From NCBI GenBank assembly GCA_031002005.1, contig CM061920.1, positions 105,025,447 through 105,089,446 on the forward strand: a stretch of DNA of 64,000 nucleotides, in the 5' to 3' direction. Of this stretch, positions 13,169-24,800 are shown piece after piece. The notes beneath the pieces were generated by a model that had not been told where the DNA came from, did no database searches, and was given only the letters and a program-made list of their open reading frames with translations. The stretch's first letter is position 1; each line of letters begins with the position of its first letter. This stretch comes from Vandiemenella viatica (lineage: Eukaryota > Arthropoda > Insecta > Orthoptera > Morabidae). Position numbers and translations under genes: made by a program.

Positions 13169-13424
13169 CCCAAAATAATATTACAAAAACACATTAATAA
13201 TTTACTCATACCTAATTTTATGAATGTCTTTTGTATTCTCTGGCTTAAGGCTACGTGGATGATCATGTGTTCTTAGATGATGTTTGGGTGTTATAGTTAC
13301 ACGCGAGGTTAGGGAGGAAATATTGCTAGCTTATTAATAATTCTAACAGGAGTTAATACACTACAAATATCAATGTGAATACCGAATGTGAATTATTAAC
13401 GAAGCTGAGAGCTTCCAAAAACAT

Positions 13425-13572
13425 TTCTTTTTTTGCTTATGACTTTATCCTCGTTAAGAGAGATCTGGGGAAACCAAGGCAAACGAAAAGTTGGATGGCC
13501 GTATGGGGTTTCGAACTCGCGTCCTCCTGAATGGAAGGTCAGTGCATTACATCTCACCCACAACGTTCGGTG
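13425..13572 (-). repeat. tRNA-derived SINE, family A (internally deleted)
   Basis: The B box in reverse (GGGTTTCGAACTCGCG) and the head region are recognisable. The linker (GATGGCCGTATGG) and a short piece of core (CTGGGGAAACCAAGG) follow, then a short tail. Much of the core and tail seen in complete copies is missing. Confidence 0.7.
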
Positions 13573-14719
13573 CTTCAAAATTAAATTTGTGTCAACAAAC
13601 AGGTCGCTTTCCATAGTTGGAATCTGTCAGCATTCATGCACAGACCCTTTTGTTTGGAAGTTAGTTTTCTCTGAAGCTGAATCATTTTATTACATATGAA
13701 AATGCTTACAATTATAATGTAGGCAATTCTTTTATTAATTTAATGATCATCTTTCCTTTATAAAACTTCCACAGAGATCTATTTTGAAGCCTCTACCTCA
13801 CAATTACTCAATATCACAGTATATAAAGTGAATTTCGTACCGCTGGAATGTAGCTCTCAAATTTTAATCGTTGCAACTACCCAAGGAACAGGTATTCCGC
13901 CAGAAAAACACTATTGCTAATCAAAAATACCAAACTATTAGCTATTTTGCTCAACCCAATAAGTATTTTTTCAGTTTAATAGCCTAAACTCGCGCAGCAT
14001 AAATCCAATGAAGATACTATTTCACAACGCCGTTAATATCTGACTTACGGGCACAATTTCCCAAAACACCGGTACCAAAAGAACGGAAATTAAAAAAGGA
14101 GATGCAGCGGATACATGCATACAAATACATTCATACGGTTCTTAAATATTCTCAAGTATCATATGTAAAATTAAACAGCAAAGTTTACTACTTGCTATTA
14201 ATAATATTACACTACATTATTATATTATAAATTAACCAGATAAGGTGGTTTTCCGGCTCACTAAATTTTATTTTGTTTATGTATCTATTAATTTGAATTT
14301 AACTTGACATAAGTCTGCATACACATTTTGGCAAGTGTGTTGTCTTTAAACAAATTAACATTTTAATACGAAAAATAAAAGTTTTCGAAATACTTGCTGA
14401 TTGGTGCCTCGACTGAAGGATGATGATTTGTTTCAGACAGTAAGCACGTATCGATTACTCTCTATAAGTCGCGGAACACGGAGCCAGTTTTTAAGGTGGT
14501 CCTTAGCTAATTAAATCTGCCCATTATGTGTTATAGTAGACGGAAACAACTATAATTAGCAAATACTTCTCGTCATCTAGAAATAAACTACCCACCACAA
14601 TAAAAGAACAATTATATTTTTTATTTACAATGAAATGTGATTGTTACAAAAAAAATGATTCATTTGTATGTATATATAAATTCTCGAAACGTAATAAATC
14701 AAACCAAAAACTTTGGTCA
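13573..14719. other. AT-rich DNA, nothing recognised
   Basis: No gene, RNA gene or repeat family that I can identify. Confidence 0.5.
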
Positions 14720-15245
14720 GGCCTTTTCTGTACATGGTGGTGTATTATAGAACCCATATTTTGGGTATCAAATGCAGGAGAGGGTGCAAAGAAGGACTGT
14801 TAGATTTTCTTCTGGAAATTACCGCAGAACGCAATCAGTAAATTATATGATAAAGAAGATTGAATGGGATTCATTGGAATACAGGAGGGAGATGAAGAGA
14901 ATCATAGGAGTGTAGAGGGCGTATATTGCTGATGAGGCATTGAGAGATACTGGTAGAGCAATTGGAAGAGTTGCATGGAAGGGAAAAGACGACAATAACC
15001 AGCAACTGGCACTCGATTTTAGGCATAACAGTGTGAGGAGATTTTATTTCGCAGGTAAGGGGGATCATAGAATAAAATAAATTGCAAAGACAGATGATGA
15101 GTAATTTACCAAAAACGCTGAAAGAATTTAAAGATCAAATTTGCAGAAAAATAGGCGGGTACATGAAAGGGGAATAATGGGTGTGTAGGGAAATTGACAT
15201 TGGAGCGTGCGCTCCAATGTCAATTAAATTATATTTAAAAAATAG
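14720..15245 (+). pseudogene. LINE ORF2 C-terminal fragment plus 3' end (CR1/Jockey-type)
   Basis: 5'-truncated, frameshifted non-LTR retrotransposon. Piecewise translation gives the post-polymerase RT region: an (E/L)YG-type start near 14745, then residues matching an RRT-V-SGNYRRTQSV run near 14790-14835 and IEWDSLEYRR near 14858-14885. The closing NDNNQQLALDFRHN-like block is near 14990-15030. A homologous fragment lies at 49760-50355 on the minus strand and shares the same end. The 3' UTR ends in a perfect palindrome (15192-15225) and an AT-rich tail. The copy is dead. Confidence 0.8.
15192..15225. repeat. 34-bp perfect palindrome at LINE 3' end
   Basis: 16-base arms (AATTGACATTGGAGCG and its exact complement) are separated by TG. 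The palindrome sits just before the AT-rich tail of the LINE fragment. The other copy of this LINE has a weaker stem with the same GGAGCGTG centre at about 49782-49812. It probably forms a terminal RNA hairpin of the LINE transcript. Confidence 0.85.
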
Positions 15246-17356
15246 TCGAATTATCGCTCCTTGATATTAATGTCTTTTCTTCCTTTCTGCTATCGCCGTC
15301 ACAAACAAAAATTCAGTTCACAATTTTAACATGACCGTCGTTGTCTAAAAGATCTAATATAACCAAATGATCAAATAACTGTGCCAATTAAACCAAACAT
15401 ACCAAATAGTCTTGCACTAAGCACAAACAAGTAAATACAATGACTAAACTCAGTAAAGGTTTTAACCTTACAACCTGTATTCAGTAAAGGAAATTACGTC
15501 AGCGGAGACAGAAAGTTTCTCGCCGTGGGTAGGAAGTGACTGACCCGAGTGAAAGACCGGTTAAAGTTTTGTCTGGCGCCGTGGAACACCTTAAACTGGC
15601 ATTCACAGGTCACGCGGGGACACAAGACATTCGGCTGCCGATAAATGTTTACGACCTGCCACCATTATGTCGATTCTCACAGAAGCAATATAACTTGCCA
15701 CACTGCGTAAGTATTTCACTCGAGGCGCGAGTAATGTATTTTCCTGGATATCTTTCGTCGCTTATAGAAAACTCCTACTCTCAACAATCATTTTCTACTC
15801 CTCAATGCGCACGAAAATTTGGACACGATTAATTTCTAAGTGTAAGTTCTATGTGTGGTAAAGATATCAGTCTGATTTACTCGAAATTTCTACCCTTTTT
15901 GGATAATTGTTGATACATAGTTTTACTTTTAGAAAATACGATTGAAAGAACTTAATTTTAAGATAATGTTCATTGTTTCGATGTAAAGTATGGACAGTTG
16001 TTTTTCTTAATAAGTTTTGATAATATTAACTTTATATCTCTAGCACAGATCAACTCAAAACAGCAATAGATACCGCATTCACGTGTGTGGTGTGGTACTG
16101 TTTAGTGATATTATTGAACGCGAAAAACTTTCAGTACATTTTGAGATAATTTACTATGATCGTTTTTGCTTCCACAAAGCGCGTCAGAGAAAGAACAAAC
16201 GTTACATGTATGAAATTCTATCATTTAAGAGTTCAAAGGTATCAGAAAACTTTTAAAAGTTCCACAGAATAAAAATGAGTTTCATACTTATCACCTAAGA
16301 AGGTTTGTGAAACATCAGTTCTCACTGGTTACAAGCAATAAGATGCGAACGTTCGTTTCGGGCAATATATTTATCGTATATTGCGATATCTAATTAACAT
16401 CTGGTTTTGACAGTGAAAGATAATTTACCCCACTTGTAACAAATTATTAAATGCACAAAATTAGAATTATAGCTATGAAAAATTAACCAAAACTAGTGTA
16501 CTGTTAATAATGCTGACGGATACGCTCTACGCCTTATTTATTATACTCAAAGAGTAATTTAGATCGTAAGGAATCGATTAATAGAAAGTTTTGTATTTAG
16601 AGCTAAATAAAGTTGAAATATGATAATTTATTTATTTATTGAAATGTTTATTTAGCCTAGCGCTAGGGCTGTCCCTTCTTACATTTTACCGAGTGTTTGA
16701 AAAACATAATTTACGCTTTACTCAAACTATCCATATACTTTAGTTATTTCACATTTTGGCTAATTAAAGTTAATAACTAAAATACCGATTAAATCTTTAT
16801 AATATTAATGATTAACTGGTAAATCATCAAGTAAGTGGTATAAACCGATGCTAATGAAGGCTGCAGAAACATTTGAAAAAGGCACAAACTATACGAGATA
16901 AGGCAGAATAAAGATGTGAAGACCGTATAAAACATTACTATATTATTGTAAGGATATGTCATATGTGGAAGAAGAGGTGGTTTAGAGAGTGTTGAGATAG
17001 GTAATGCTACCTCAAAGCGTATTTAAATAGACTGATTTCTTTGGGAGTTCTAATTTTCGTGGGAAGATCATTCCGTAATCTTGCCACTAAGGTGGAGAAG
17101 GAAATGGTAAATTTTTCCTAACTATGGAAAGGGATTATATGTGAATTCAGAGACCAGGCGTTAATAATATAGGAAAGTGATGTAATGACGAAAAGGTAGG
17201 CTGGAGATTTCTGGTGTAGCTATGTGGCGATGAAGACAGAGTGTGGAACCATGGTCAGTCGCATGCGCGTAACCATTGTAATTAATCGTTTGAATGAGAG
17301 ATGTGGTCGCATAGTCGCAGGTTACATGAGTTCACAACGAGTGCAAAACAGTTTTC
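15246..17356. other. AT-rich DNA; possible LINE-like remnant 16621-17230
   Basis: No gene. From about 16621 a TTTATTTATT run and GCCTAGCGCTAGGGC are followed at 16970-17230 by sequence whose composition is that of a decayed element 3' region. I cannot name a family. Confidence 0.3.
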
Positions 17357-18356
17357 NNNNNNNNNNNNNNNNNNNNNNNNNNNNNNNNNNNNNNNNNNNN
17401 NNNNNNNNNNNNNNNNNNNNNNNNNNNNNNNNNNNNNNNNNNNNNNNNNNNNNNNNNNNNNNNNNNNNNNNNNNNNNNNNNNNNNNNNNNNNNNNNNNNN
17501 NNNNNNNNNNNNNNNNNNNNNNNNNNNNNNNNNNNNNNNNNNNNNNNNNNNNNNNNNNNNNNNNNNNNNNNNNNNNNNNNNNNNNNNNNNNNNNNNNNNN
17601 NNNNNNNNNNNNNNNNNNNNNNNNNNNNNNNNNNNNNNNNNNNNNNNNNNNNNNNNNNNNNNNNNNNNNNNNNNNNNNNNNNNNNNNNNNNNNNNNNNNN
17701 NNNNNNNNNNNNNNNNNNNNNNNNNNNNNNNNNNNNNNNNNNNNNNNNNNNNNNNNNNNNNNNNNNNNNNNNNNNNNNNNNNNNNNNNNNNNNNNNNNNN
17801 NNNNNNNNNNNNNNNNNNNNNNNNNNNNNNNNNNNNNNNNNNNNNNNNNNNNNNNNNNNNNNNNNNNNNNNNNNNNNNNNNNNNNNNNNNNNNNNNNNNN
17901 NNNNNNNNNNNNNNNNNNNNNNNNNNNNNNNNNNNNNNNNNNNNNNNNNNNNNNNNNNNNNNNNNNNNNNNNNNNNNNNNNNNNNNNNNNNNNNNNNNNN
18001 NNNNNNNNNNNNNNNNNNNNNNNNNNNNNNNNNNNNNNNNNNNNNNNNNNNNNNNNNNNNNNNNNNNNNNNNNNNNNNNNNNNNNNNNNNNNNNNNNNNN
18101 NNNNNNNNNNNNNNNNNNNNNNNNNNNNNNNNNNNNNNNNNNNNNNNNNNNNNNNNNNNNNNNNNNNNNNNNNNNNNNNNNNNNNNNNNNNNNNNNNNNN
18201 NNNNNNNNNNNNNNNNNNNNNNNNNNNNNNNNNNNNNNNNNNNNNNNNNNNNNNNNNNNNNNNNNNNNNNNNNNNNNNNNNNNNNNNNNNNNNNNNNNNN
18301 NNNNNNNNNNNNNNNNNNNNNNNNNNNNNNNNNNNNNNNNNNNNNNNNNNNNNNNN
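17357..18356. other. Assembly gap (1000 N)
   Basis: Exactly 1000 N, a conventional placeholder length, so the true distance is unknown. Open frames that appear to run through it are artefacts. Confidence 0.99.
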
Positions 18357-19797
18357 TAAAACATTGTATTATTAACCTATTCTTTTTGTTAGTACGCTGA
18401 AATATAATATTGAATATTATCTAATAACTACAGCTGCTTCAAGTTAATGCGAAAAAAAATCCTATTAAATAATAGCATCTTAAATATTGCAGTGGCGCCA
18501 GTATTTCACGGAATTAATTCTAAAATAGCTTTAGTTTTTTAGCTCTATTGTTATACAGAACAGGTTCAGTTGATAAACTGGGTAGAAGAGCTATGGGAAG
18601 CTTACTGGAAGGCAATCTTTCTAATGGGTAGCAGTGTGAGGCATATTCAAGTGTCAATGATTGAAGGTGCTCGCTACTGCACGTTTATGAAGTTTTACAT
18701 TCATCACGATCCCATTGGCATGCGTTTCACGCAGGGCGGTGTGTTGAAGCAGGAGATACGAGTGGCAAAAGGGGAAAAGTGGTATCGCGTTAGGACATGA
18801 GGTTGGCTTTCAGCGGAGCGGATAAATCACGTCCCACAGTGGCGGCCGCAGCGGGCGAGAATACGAACGAGGCCGCAGCCCGAATCGCTCGCCCCGACCC
18901 GCGTCACGTGTGCAGCCAGTTATTTGGAGAGAGCCAGATGGACGATCTCCCACCCACTGCGTGACACGGCAGGTAGTCTCAAAGCAGTAACGACGCGTTG
19001 CCTCTACAGCAGGTTAAACTGAACAATTACCCTGACATACTAACAGTTTTCCACAGTAAAAACGTTTCTAAAAAAATGAATGTGACAATGCGTGGTTTAC
19101 GTAAAATGCTGGAGAGTCAACATTTTAAAATAGAAAACATTGTGTCCACATACCTGATACAAGCAGAAACTGTTTATTTATTATCGTGAGAAATCCCACA
19201 GACTTAAACAATGTACTTCTCTTCTTTTCATCACCTTTTCCAAACATTAGGGGTTGGCTATTGTCAGACTCTTCATGGTTTAATTAATGTGATAAAGTAG
19301 TCCACAATGTATTTCAGTTTAGACTTGAGTTTATTTTCAAACAACACGTCAACGATACTGCTTACATGCATTCATACAATCCACAGATTGCATACGATAC
19401 TACTAACACAGTCCTTTGGCAGTCACAAAGTGAATCTCTATACTCTACTACTGTCCTGCTGATTTCTTTATACGTATAAGCTCTATTGAAATGTCTAGAA
19501 CTCTTCAAAAGCTTCCGCCAGATATTTCTCGAACGATAACAATTACTTAAACAATTGAAACATATTAAAAACAATCAGAATTCAATACATAATCATTTAA
19601 CATCATTACAAAATGGTCAGAAATGGAAATTAAAGATACTTAAACACAATATTATTCACAGAAATAATTTTAAACTGTAGCAAATTGTCCTTAGACATCG
19701 TAACTTGCATTAATACTTGGAATTATAAACATTTAAGCAATTTTCTTGCATAATTCGGTTCTTAAACACATTTAAATTGCCTTTAAATAATTTCTTT
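18357..19797. other. Unrecognised DNA with a GC-rich patch (about 18790-18985)
   Basis: No recognised gene. 18570-18800 is open for 76 codons on the plus strand without a known motif. It runs into a GC- and CpG-rich stretch (AGTGGCGGCCGCAGCGGGCG). The 12 bases at 19786-19797 (AATAATTTCTTT) are the left TSD of the downstream LINE. Confidence 0.4.
19786..19797. repeat. Target-site duplication, left, of I-like LINE
   Basis: AATAATTTCTTT immediately precedes the CAGTTCC start and recurs at 26029-26040. The right copy abuts an (ATA)n run, so its left edge could shift by a few bases. Confidence 0.85.
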
Positions 19798-19995
19798 CAG
19801 TTCCACTCGAGCAGCCGAGGAGGCAACTTCCTCATACGGGTTAAGTCGGTCTCCACGTTTCGTTTACAGTGCAACAGTGTTTCTACCGCCTGTTTATTAG
19901 AAGTGCTATAGAAGTAGCAAGTAAACAGTACAAAGAAATCTTAATATTACGCTCGTCAGCACCATAGTGTTCCAGAGACTTAGTCTCGGAACACT
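19798..19995 (+). promoter_or_regulatory. LINE 5' UTR with internal promoter start
   Basis: The element begins TTTCAGTTCCACTC, so an initiator (TCAGTT) sits exactly at the first base. This is the arrangement used by I and Jockey elements, whose TATA-less internal promoters lie in the transcribed 5' UTR. No TATA box lies at -30. A perfect local inverted repeat, CATAGTGTTCCAGAGAC... against ...GTCTCGGAACACTATG (19962-19998), sits right at the ORF1 start and could fold over the AUG. Confidence 0.6.
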
Positions 19996-21849
19996 ATGGC
20001 AGAAAACTCCGAACATTCACCTTCAATCAGTCAGTCAGTGGGCGCGGCGTTACAGTCGTATTACAGAATGGAGAATGCAGCAGAAGAGACAGCCTGGGTC
20101 AACGAAGAACTACAAGCCCCTCTCTCACCTCAAGACAACAGCCAATTTCCAGCAGCTCATCTACCACAACACGGACAAGAACCAGCATACCCTGAACTCC
20201 ACCCGCACTCAGCCACCGAAGAGATGCAGCTCGACCAGTTGGAAGTTCCAACTGCTCTTCAACAAATTCGACAGACTCCAAAAGGGCGACTCCACACTCG
20301 CCCACGTTCACGCTCTCCGCAGGAAATCAACCAGCCAAATCCAGTGAGTAAACGAGCGAAGCAATTTGACTTAAAAGTGCAACAGGTAGAAACTTTAGAA
20401 GCAATGACGCAGCCTAGTGTTGTAATAGTTCCACCAACTACGGAAAGTACACCAATTTACGATTCAAGCTCAACCCCAGTACTAACAGCTCAGCCGCAGC
20501 CGGCTTCAACTAGTAACCAAGCTAGTCCTAATAACCTTTTAATTCAAAACAATCAAAGCAATAGGTATTCACCTACAGACAATGGGCCCTACTTGGTGAT
20601 AGTGGAAAGCAGAAATAATAATTTAGGCAGACTCCACCCCATGGCAGTAGGGAAAATACTTTTTCAAATTAACAACCAACTTAGATCAGAAATTATTAAT
20701 ATTACATCTACCGGTCGCAACAGAATTAGGATTGAAACATACTCCAGTGCCTCCGCTAACTCAATAGTTGATCTGAAGATACTTAAGGACAACCTTTTAG
20801 ACGCATACATCCCTTTTTATATGACCAGGAAGCAGGGAGTAATTCGGAATATTGATACCAATTTATCCCCAGATGAAATCCTAAGCGAAATAGCCTCTCC
20901 CTTCCCAGTTTTAAAGGTTAGGAGATTCACAAAAAAAGCCATAGTTGAAAATGGTAGCCAGATCCGCCCTCTTCCAGTGTGCATGCTAACTTTCCAGTCA
21001 CAAACACTTCCCCAATTTGTCTACCTGTTCGGAATGCGATGCGAAGTGCAACCGTATGTACCACCTGTCATCCAGTGCTACCAGTGCCTTAGATATAATC
21101 ATACCCAAACCCAATGCAAAAGCCAACCCCGATGTAGCAGATGCGCAGGGCCCCATATCTTAAAAAACTGTACGGCAGATGTCCAGCCACACTGTATTTA
21201 TTGCCAAGGAAACCACCTATCTACAGACCGGGTGTGCCCAGAATATAAACAGCGAGTGGAGAGAAAGCAAAAAATGGTAAATAACAGTACTCATTTCTGG
21301 TTTCCACCCGTGAATCCACGATCATTTGCTAACATAGCAGCATCAACCCCGCATCCTGTCGAAATAGGCAATCAATTCCTAAAGGAAGCTCCTACTCTTG
21401 CAGTACCCAGCCACCCGCCCCCGCCAACTGCCCTTCCCACTTCCTCTATAGCGCACGACGGTAACAGCGGCCAAGTATACCAATCCCATATCCATGATAA
21501 TATCCGAAATACTATCTCACGCCGCCGGACAAAAGCAAACCCGGTCCCTCCCAAAGCAGCGGGAAACAGAGTCAATATCCCCAGTCATCTTTTCTGGAGG
21601 AGTGATGGCCCAATAAACCCAATAATCAATAACCTCCGGGAACCAACAACCCATTCTCCAACTATAGATTCAACTCAAACTCTAGGGAGTACAGTAACTA
21701 CTACTCCAACTAGCAAATCCTCTCCACTAATTGAAAATCTTCTGTTTTTTATCACTTCCATGATCGAAGTGGCCAGATCAGGAGGCCCAATCGACCCGAT
21801 TTCCATCGGCAATCAACTACAGGAAATACTAACCAACAACGGAACCTAA
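19996..21849 (+). CDS. LINE ORF1: Gag-like RNA-binding protein with zinc knuckles
   Basis: 617 residues. Such proteins coat the LINE RNA and form the ribonucleoprotein carried to the target. The N-terminal part (about 1-195) is Gln/Pro/Ser-rich and probably disordered. Residues about 197-350 contain two successive beta-alpha segments of RRM/PRE_C2HC type (beginning PYLVIVES and GVIRNIDTNL). They lead directly into three CCHC-type knuckles at about 361-413: CYQC-LRYN-H-TQTQ-C, CSRC-x3-H-x4-C and CIYC-x3-H-x6-C. The C-terminal third is Pro/Ser-rich. ORF1 ends 11 bases before the ORF2 start and lies in a different frame. The ATG in AACACTATGGCAG is chosen because it opens the long frame; another ATG at 19967 opens a different, short frame. 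Confidence 0.93.
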   Translation: MAENSEHSPSISQSVGAALQSYYRMENAAEETAWVNEELQAPLSPQDNSQFPAAHLPQHGQEPAYPELHPHSATEEMQLDQLEVPTALQQIRQTPKGRLHTRPRSRSPQEINQPNPVSKRAKQFDLKVQQVETLEAMTQPSVVIVPPTTESTPIYDSSSTPVLTAQPQPASTSNQASPNNLLIQNNQSNRYSPTDNGPYLVIVESRNNNLGRLHPMAVGKILFQINNQLRSEIINITSTGRNRIRIETYSSASANSIVDLKILKDNLLDAYIPFYMTRKQGVIRNIDTNLSPDEILSEIASPFPVLKVRRFTKKAIVENGSQIRPLPVCMLTFQSQTLPQFVYLFGMRCEVQPYVPPVIQCYQCLRYNHTQTQCKSQPRCSRCAGPHILKNCTADVQPHCIYCQGNHLSTDRVCPEYKQRVERKQKMVNNSTHFWFPPVNPRSFANIAASTPHPVEIGNQFLKEAPTLAVPSHPPPPTALPTSSIAHDGNSGQVYQSHIHDNIRNTISRRRTKANPVPPKAAGNRVNIPSHLFWRSDGPINPIINNLREPTTHSPTIDSTQTLGSTVTTTPTSKSSPLIENLLFFITSMIEVARSGGPIDPISIGNQLQEILTNNGT

Positions 21850-21860
21850 ACCACCCAACT

Positions 21861-24800
21861 ATGGACAGCAACACAAGCAATTCTTTAACCTCTCAGCAAC
21901 TAAACATACTTCAATGGAATGGGAGGTCGGTATGGTCAAATAGAGAGAGCCTTAGTACAGAATTAATACGTAGCAGAATAGATATAGCAGTGTTATCTGA
22001 AACATGGTTTAAACCAAACACAAAAATCACGTTTAACTCATACACCCTCTACAGAAATGATAGAGCAGACGGAAAAGGAGGAGTGGCCATAATGGTACAC
22101 AACACCGTGCCTCACGACCCAGTCCAACTCAACACGGACAATTTACCTTTCCAAGCAGTGGCTGTACGGGTCCGAGCCAACCAATTATCATTCACTATAG
22201 TGTCTATTTACTGCAGCCCTAGCTCAGTAATCAGACCGAACGATTGGTCAAAACTGAACGGACAAATAAACCCACCATTAATTCTGGCCGGAGACTTCAA
22301 CGCACACAATAAGAGTTGGGGGTGTCATTACAACGACCCACGTGGTACGATAATTACCGATATGGCGGAAGATTACAACCTGATAATCGTAAACGACGGT
22401 AACCCTACCATGCTCCGCAAACCAGGTAAATTTCCTTCGGCTGTGGACTTAACCTTATGTTCACCTAACCTGGCCTCTATTTCTAACTGGGAAGTTCAGA
22501 GAGACCCAATGGGATCAGACCATTTCCCTATTTTATTAACAATTGGCTGCTCATACACGAAGGATATCGCAAGCCACCCAACTATCCAATGGAACATAAA
22601 TAGAGCGGACTGGACCCATTACAGGAGACTAATGGAGGAAAAAATAAGCCAAACCAATGAATACTCCACGGGCACCGAAACTTACAGAAATTTGGAAAAT
22701 ATAATTTCAGAAGCAGCTGAAATAGCAATTCGTCGGAAAAATTTTGACAACACTAGGAAAAACCGTCCACCTTTATGGTGGAATCCATTATGCTCCAAAG
22801 CAGTGGCCCAAAGACGTCTCGCACTATCCGCATACAGAAAGAATTCTGATCTGCACCACTACATAGCATTCCTACAGACCAATGCCAGGACCAAAAAGAT
22901 TTTAAAAAACCAAAAACGCCTAAGCTGGATCAGTTACTGCGAAACCATGGGAAAGAACTCAAACGTTTCCTCTATCTGGGCCACAGTGAGAAGCCTCAAG
23001 AATAATAAATTCAACACGGGCGCCCCTGCTATCAACGCATCGATTTTGGAAGAGATCTTGGACAGAATCGCCCCTGCGACAGTACCGAGGGAAGAACCAA
23101 ACTTCAGATTAACCCCTGACGAGCCTTCCGACCACTTTCTGTGTAGGCCTTTCGACATGAAAGAACTACATCAAGTCCTCAAGCGATCATCTGACACCTC
23201 TCCTGGGATAGATGGTATCCACTATTCGATGATATCAAACATGCCCCAATCTGGCCTGCAGCTACTTCTAAATACTTTCAACCGGATTTGGATGAATGAA
23301 CCAATTCCACTAGAATGGAGAACGCAAGTCATAATTCCTGTGCTAAAACAAAACAAAGACCCCCTGGCAGCAACTTCATACAGACCCATATCTCTTATGT
23401 CCTGCGTAGGAAAAACGCTAGAACGACTAATAAAAAATAGATTAGAATGGTGGGTGGAAACGAAGAACTTGATACCTAACTCCCAAACAGGATTCAGAAA
23501 AGGGAAAAACACAACAGACAACCTTGCTATATTGACCTCAGACATCAACCTCACATTTCTTAATAAACAATACCTCGGAGCGATCTTCCTAGACATACAA
23601 TCCGCATACGACAATGTTAACATATCCATCCTCATGCACAAATTGCAAATGCTAGGAATCCCGAAGAAATTTGTGGCAGGACTTTTCTCCCTCCTGTCAG
23701 AGAGAATAATATACGTCAGATCGAAGAAGAACAAACTAGGTCCTCGCATAGTCATCCAAGGACTGCCTCAGGGAGCTATATTAAGCCCGCTTCTATACTT
23801 GATATACTCAATGGACATTAATTCCCATCTTCCGACCAGAATCATTTCTTTACAATTCGCAGACGACGTGGTGATCTACGCCATTAGCGATACTCAGGAT
23901 GAAGTCCTCACTCTTTTGAGCGAAGCTATCTCAGCCCTTACTATTTGGCTACATAACAACGGACTAGATTTATCAAGCGCAAAGTCATCAGTGGTCTTCT
24001 TCTCCAAAAGGAAAATCCTCTACAACTCCAGCAACCTACAGTTGGGGCCATATAGTCTAGCTTTGAAAAGACAAGGCCGATTTCTCGGGATGATACTGGA
24101 TCACCGCCTCAACTGGGCCCAACATATAGATCAACTGATAACAAAAGCCATCTCCCGCCTCAACATAATAAAAACGGTATCAGGTGTCTGGTGGGGCGCC
24201 CACCCCCAAAGCTTACTCCTCATATATCGATCTCTGATCAGACCACTAATCGACTACGGCAGCATGTTTTATCAAAACGCTAGAAAAGATGCCCTGAACA
24301 AACTGGAGAGGCTACAATCACGCTGCCTAAGAGCCTGCTTAGGAGCCGTTCGGTCCACTCCCACAAATGCATTGCTAGTTGAATCAGGCGAACCTCCGCT
24401 CCACATTCGACGAGCATACCTATCTGAAAAGTTTTTAACTGAAAGACTATCACTCAATAATCACCCAATTCATGAACGTCTCGAGAGACTATCAACAATA
24501 GCAAATAGAGGGAAAAGTCGAGCTCGTCTTCCCCTATTAAATGCCTACAAATTTTGGCTAAAATACAAAGACAAATTATCCTCGTATAACATGCTACCGA
24601 TCTTTCAAGAACCTTTCGAGCTTCGTCTAGAAAGAGTCCATACAATCCTCTGGGAGGAAGACAAATCCGGAAATTTGGTCCACAAGGTATCCAGATTCCT
24701 ATCAAAATCAGACAATAGCACTCTTAAAATATTCACAGACGGATCGAAAACCACTGGAAATAATAGAGTAGGAGCGGCATACTTCTGTCCCAACACAGGT

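Noticed and set aside
17224..18375. Three open frames of 350-380 codons on both strands
   Set aside because: They consist almost entirely of the 1000-N gap and carry no sequence information.
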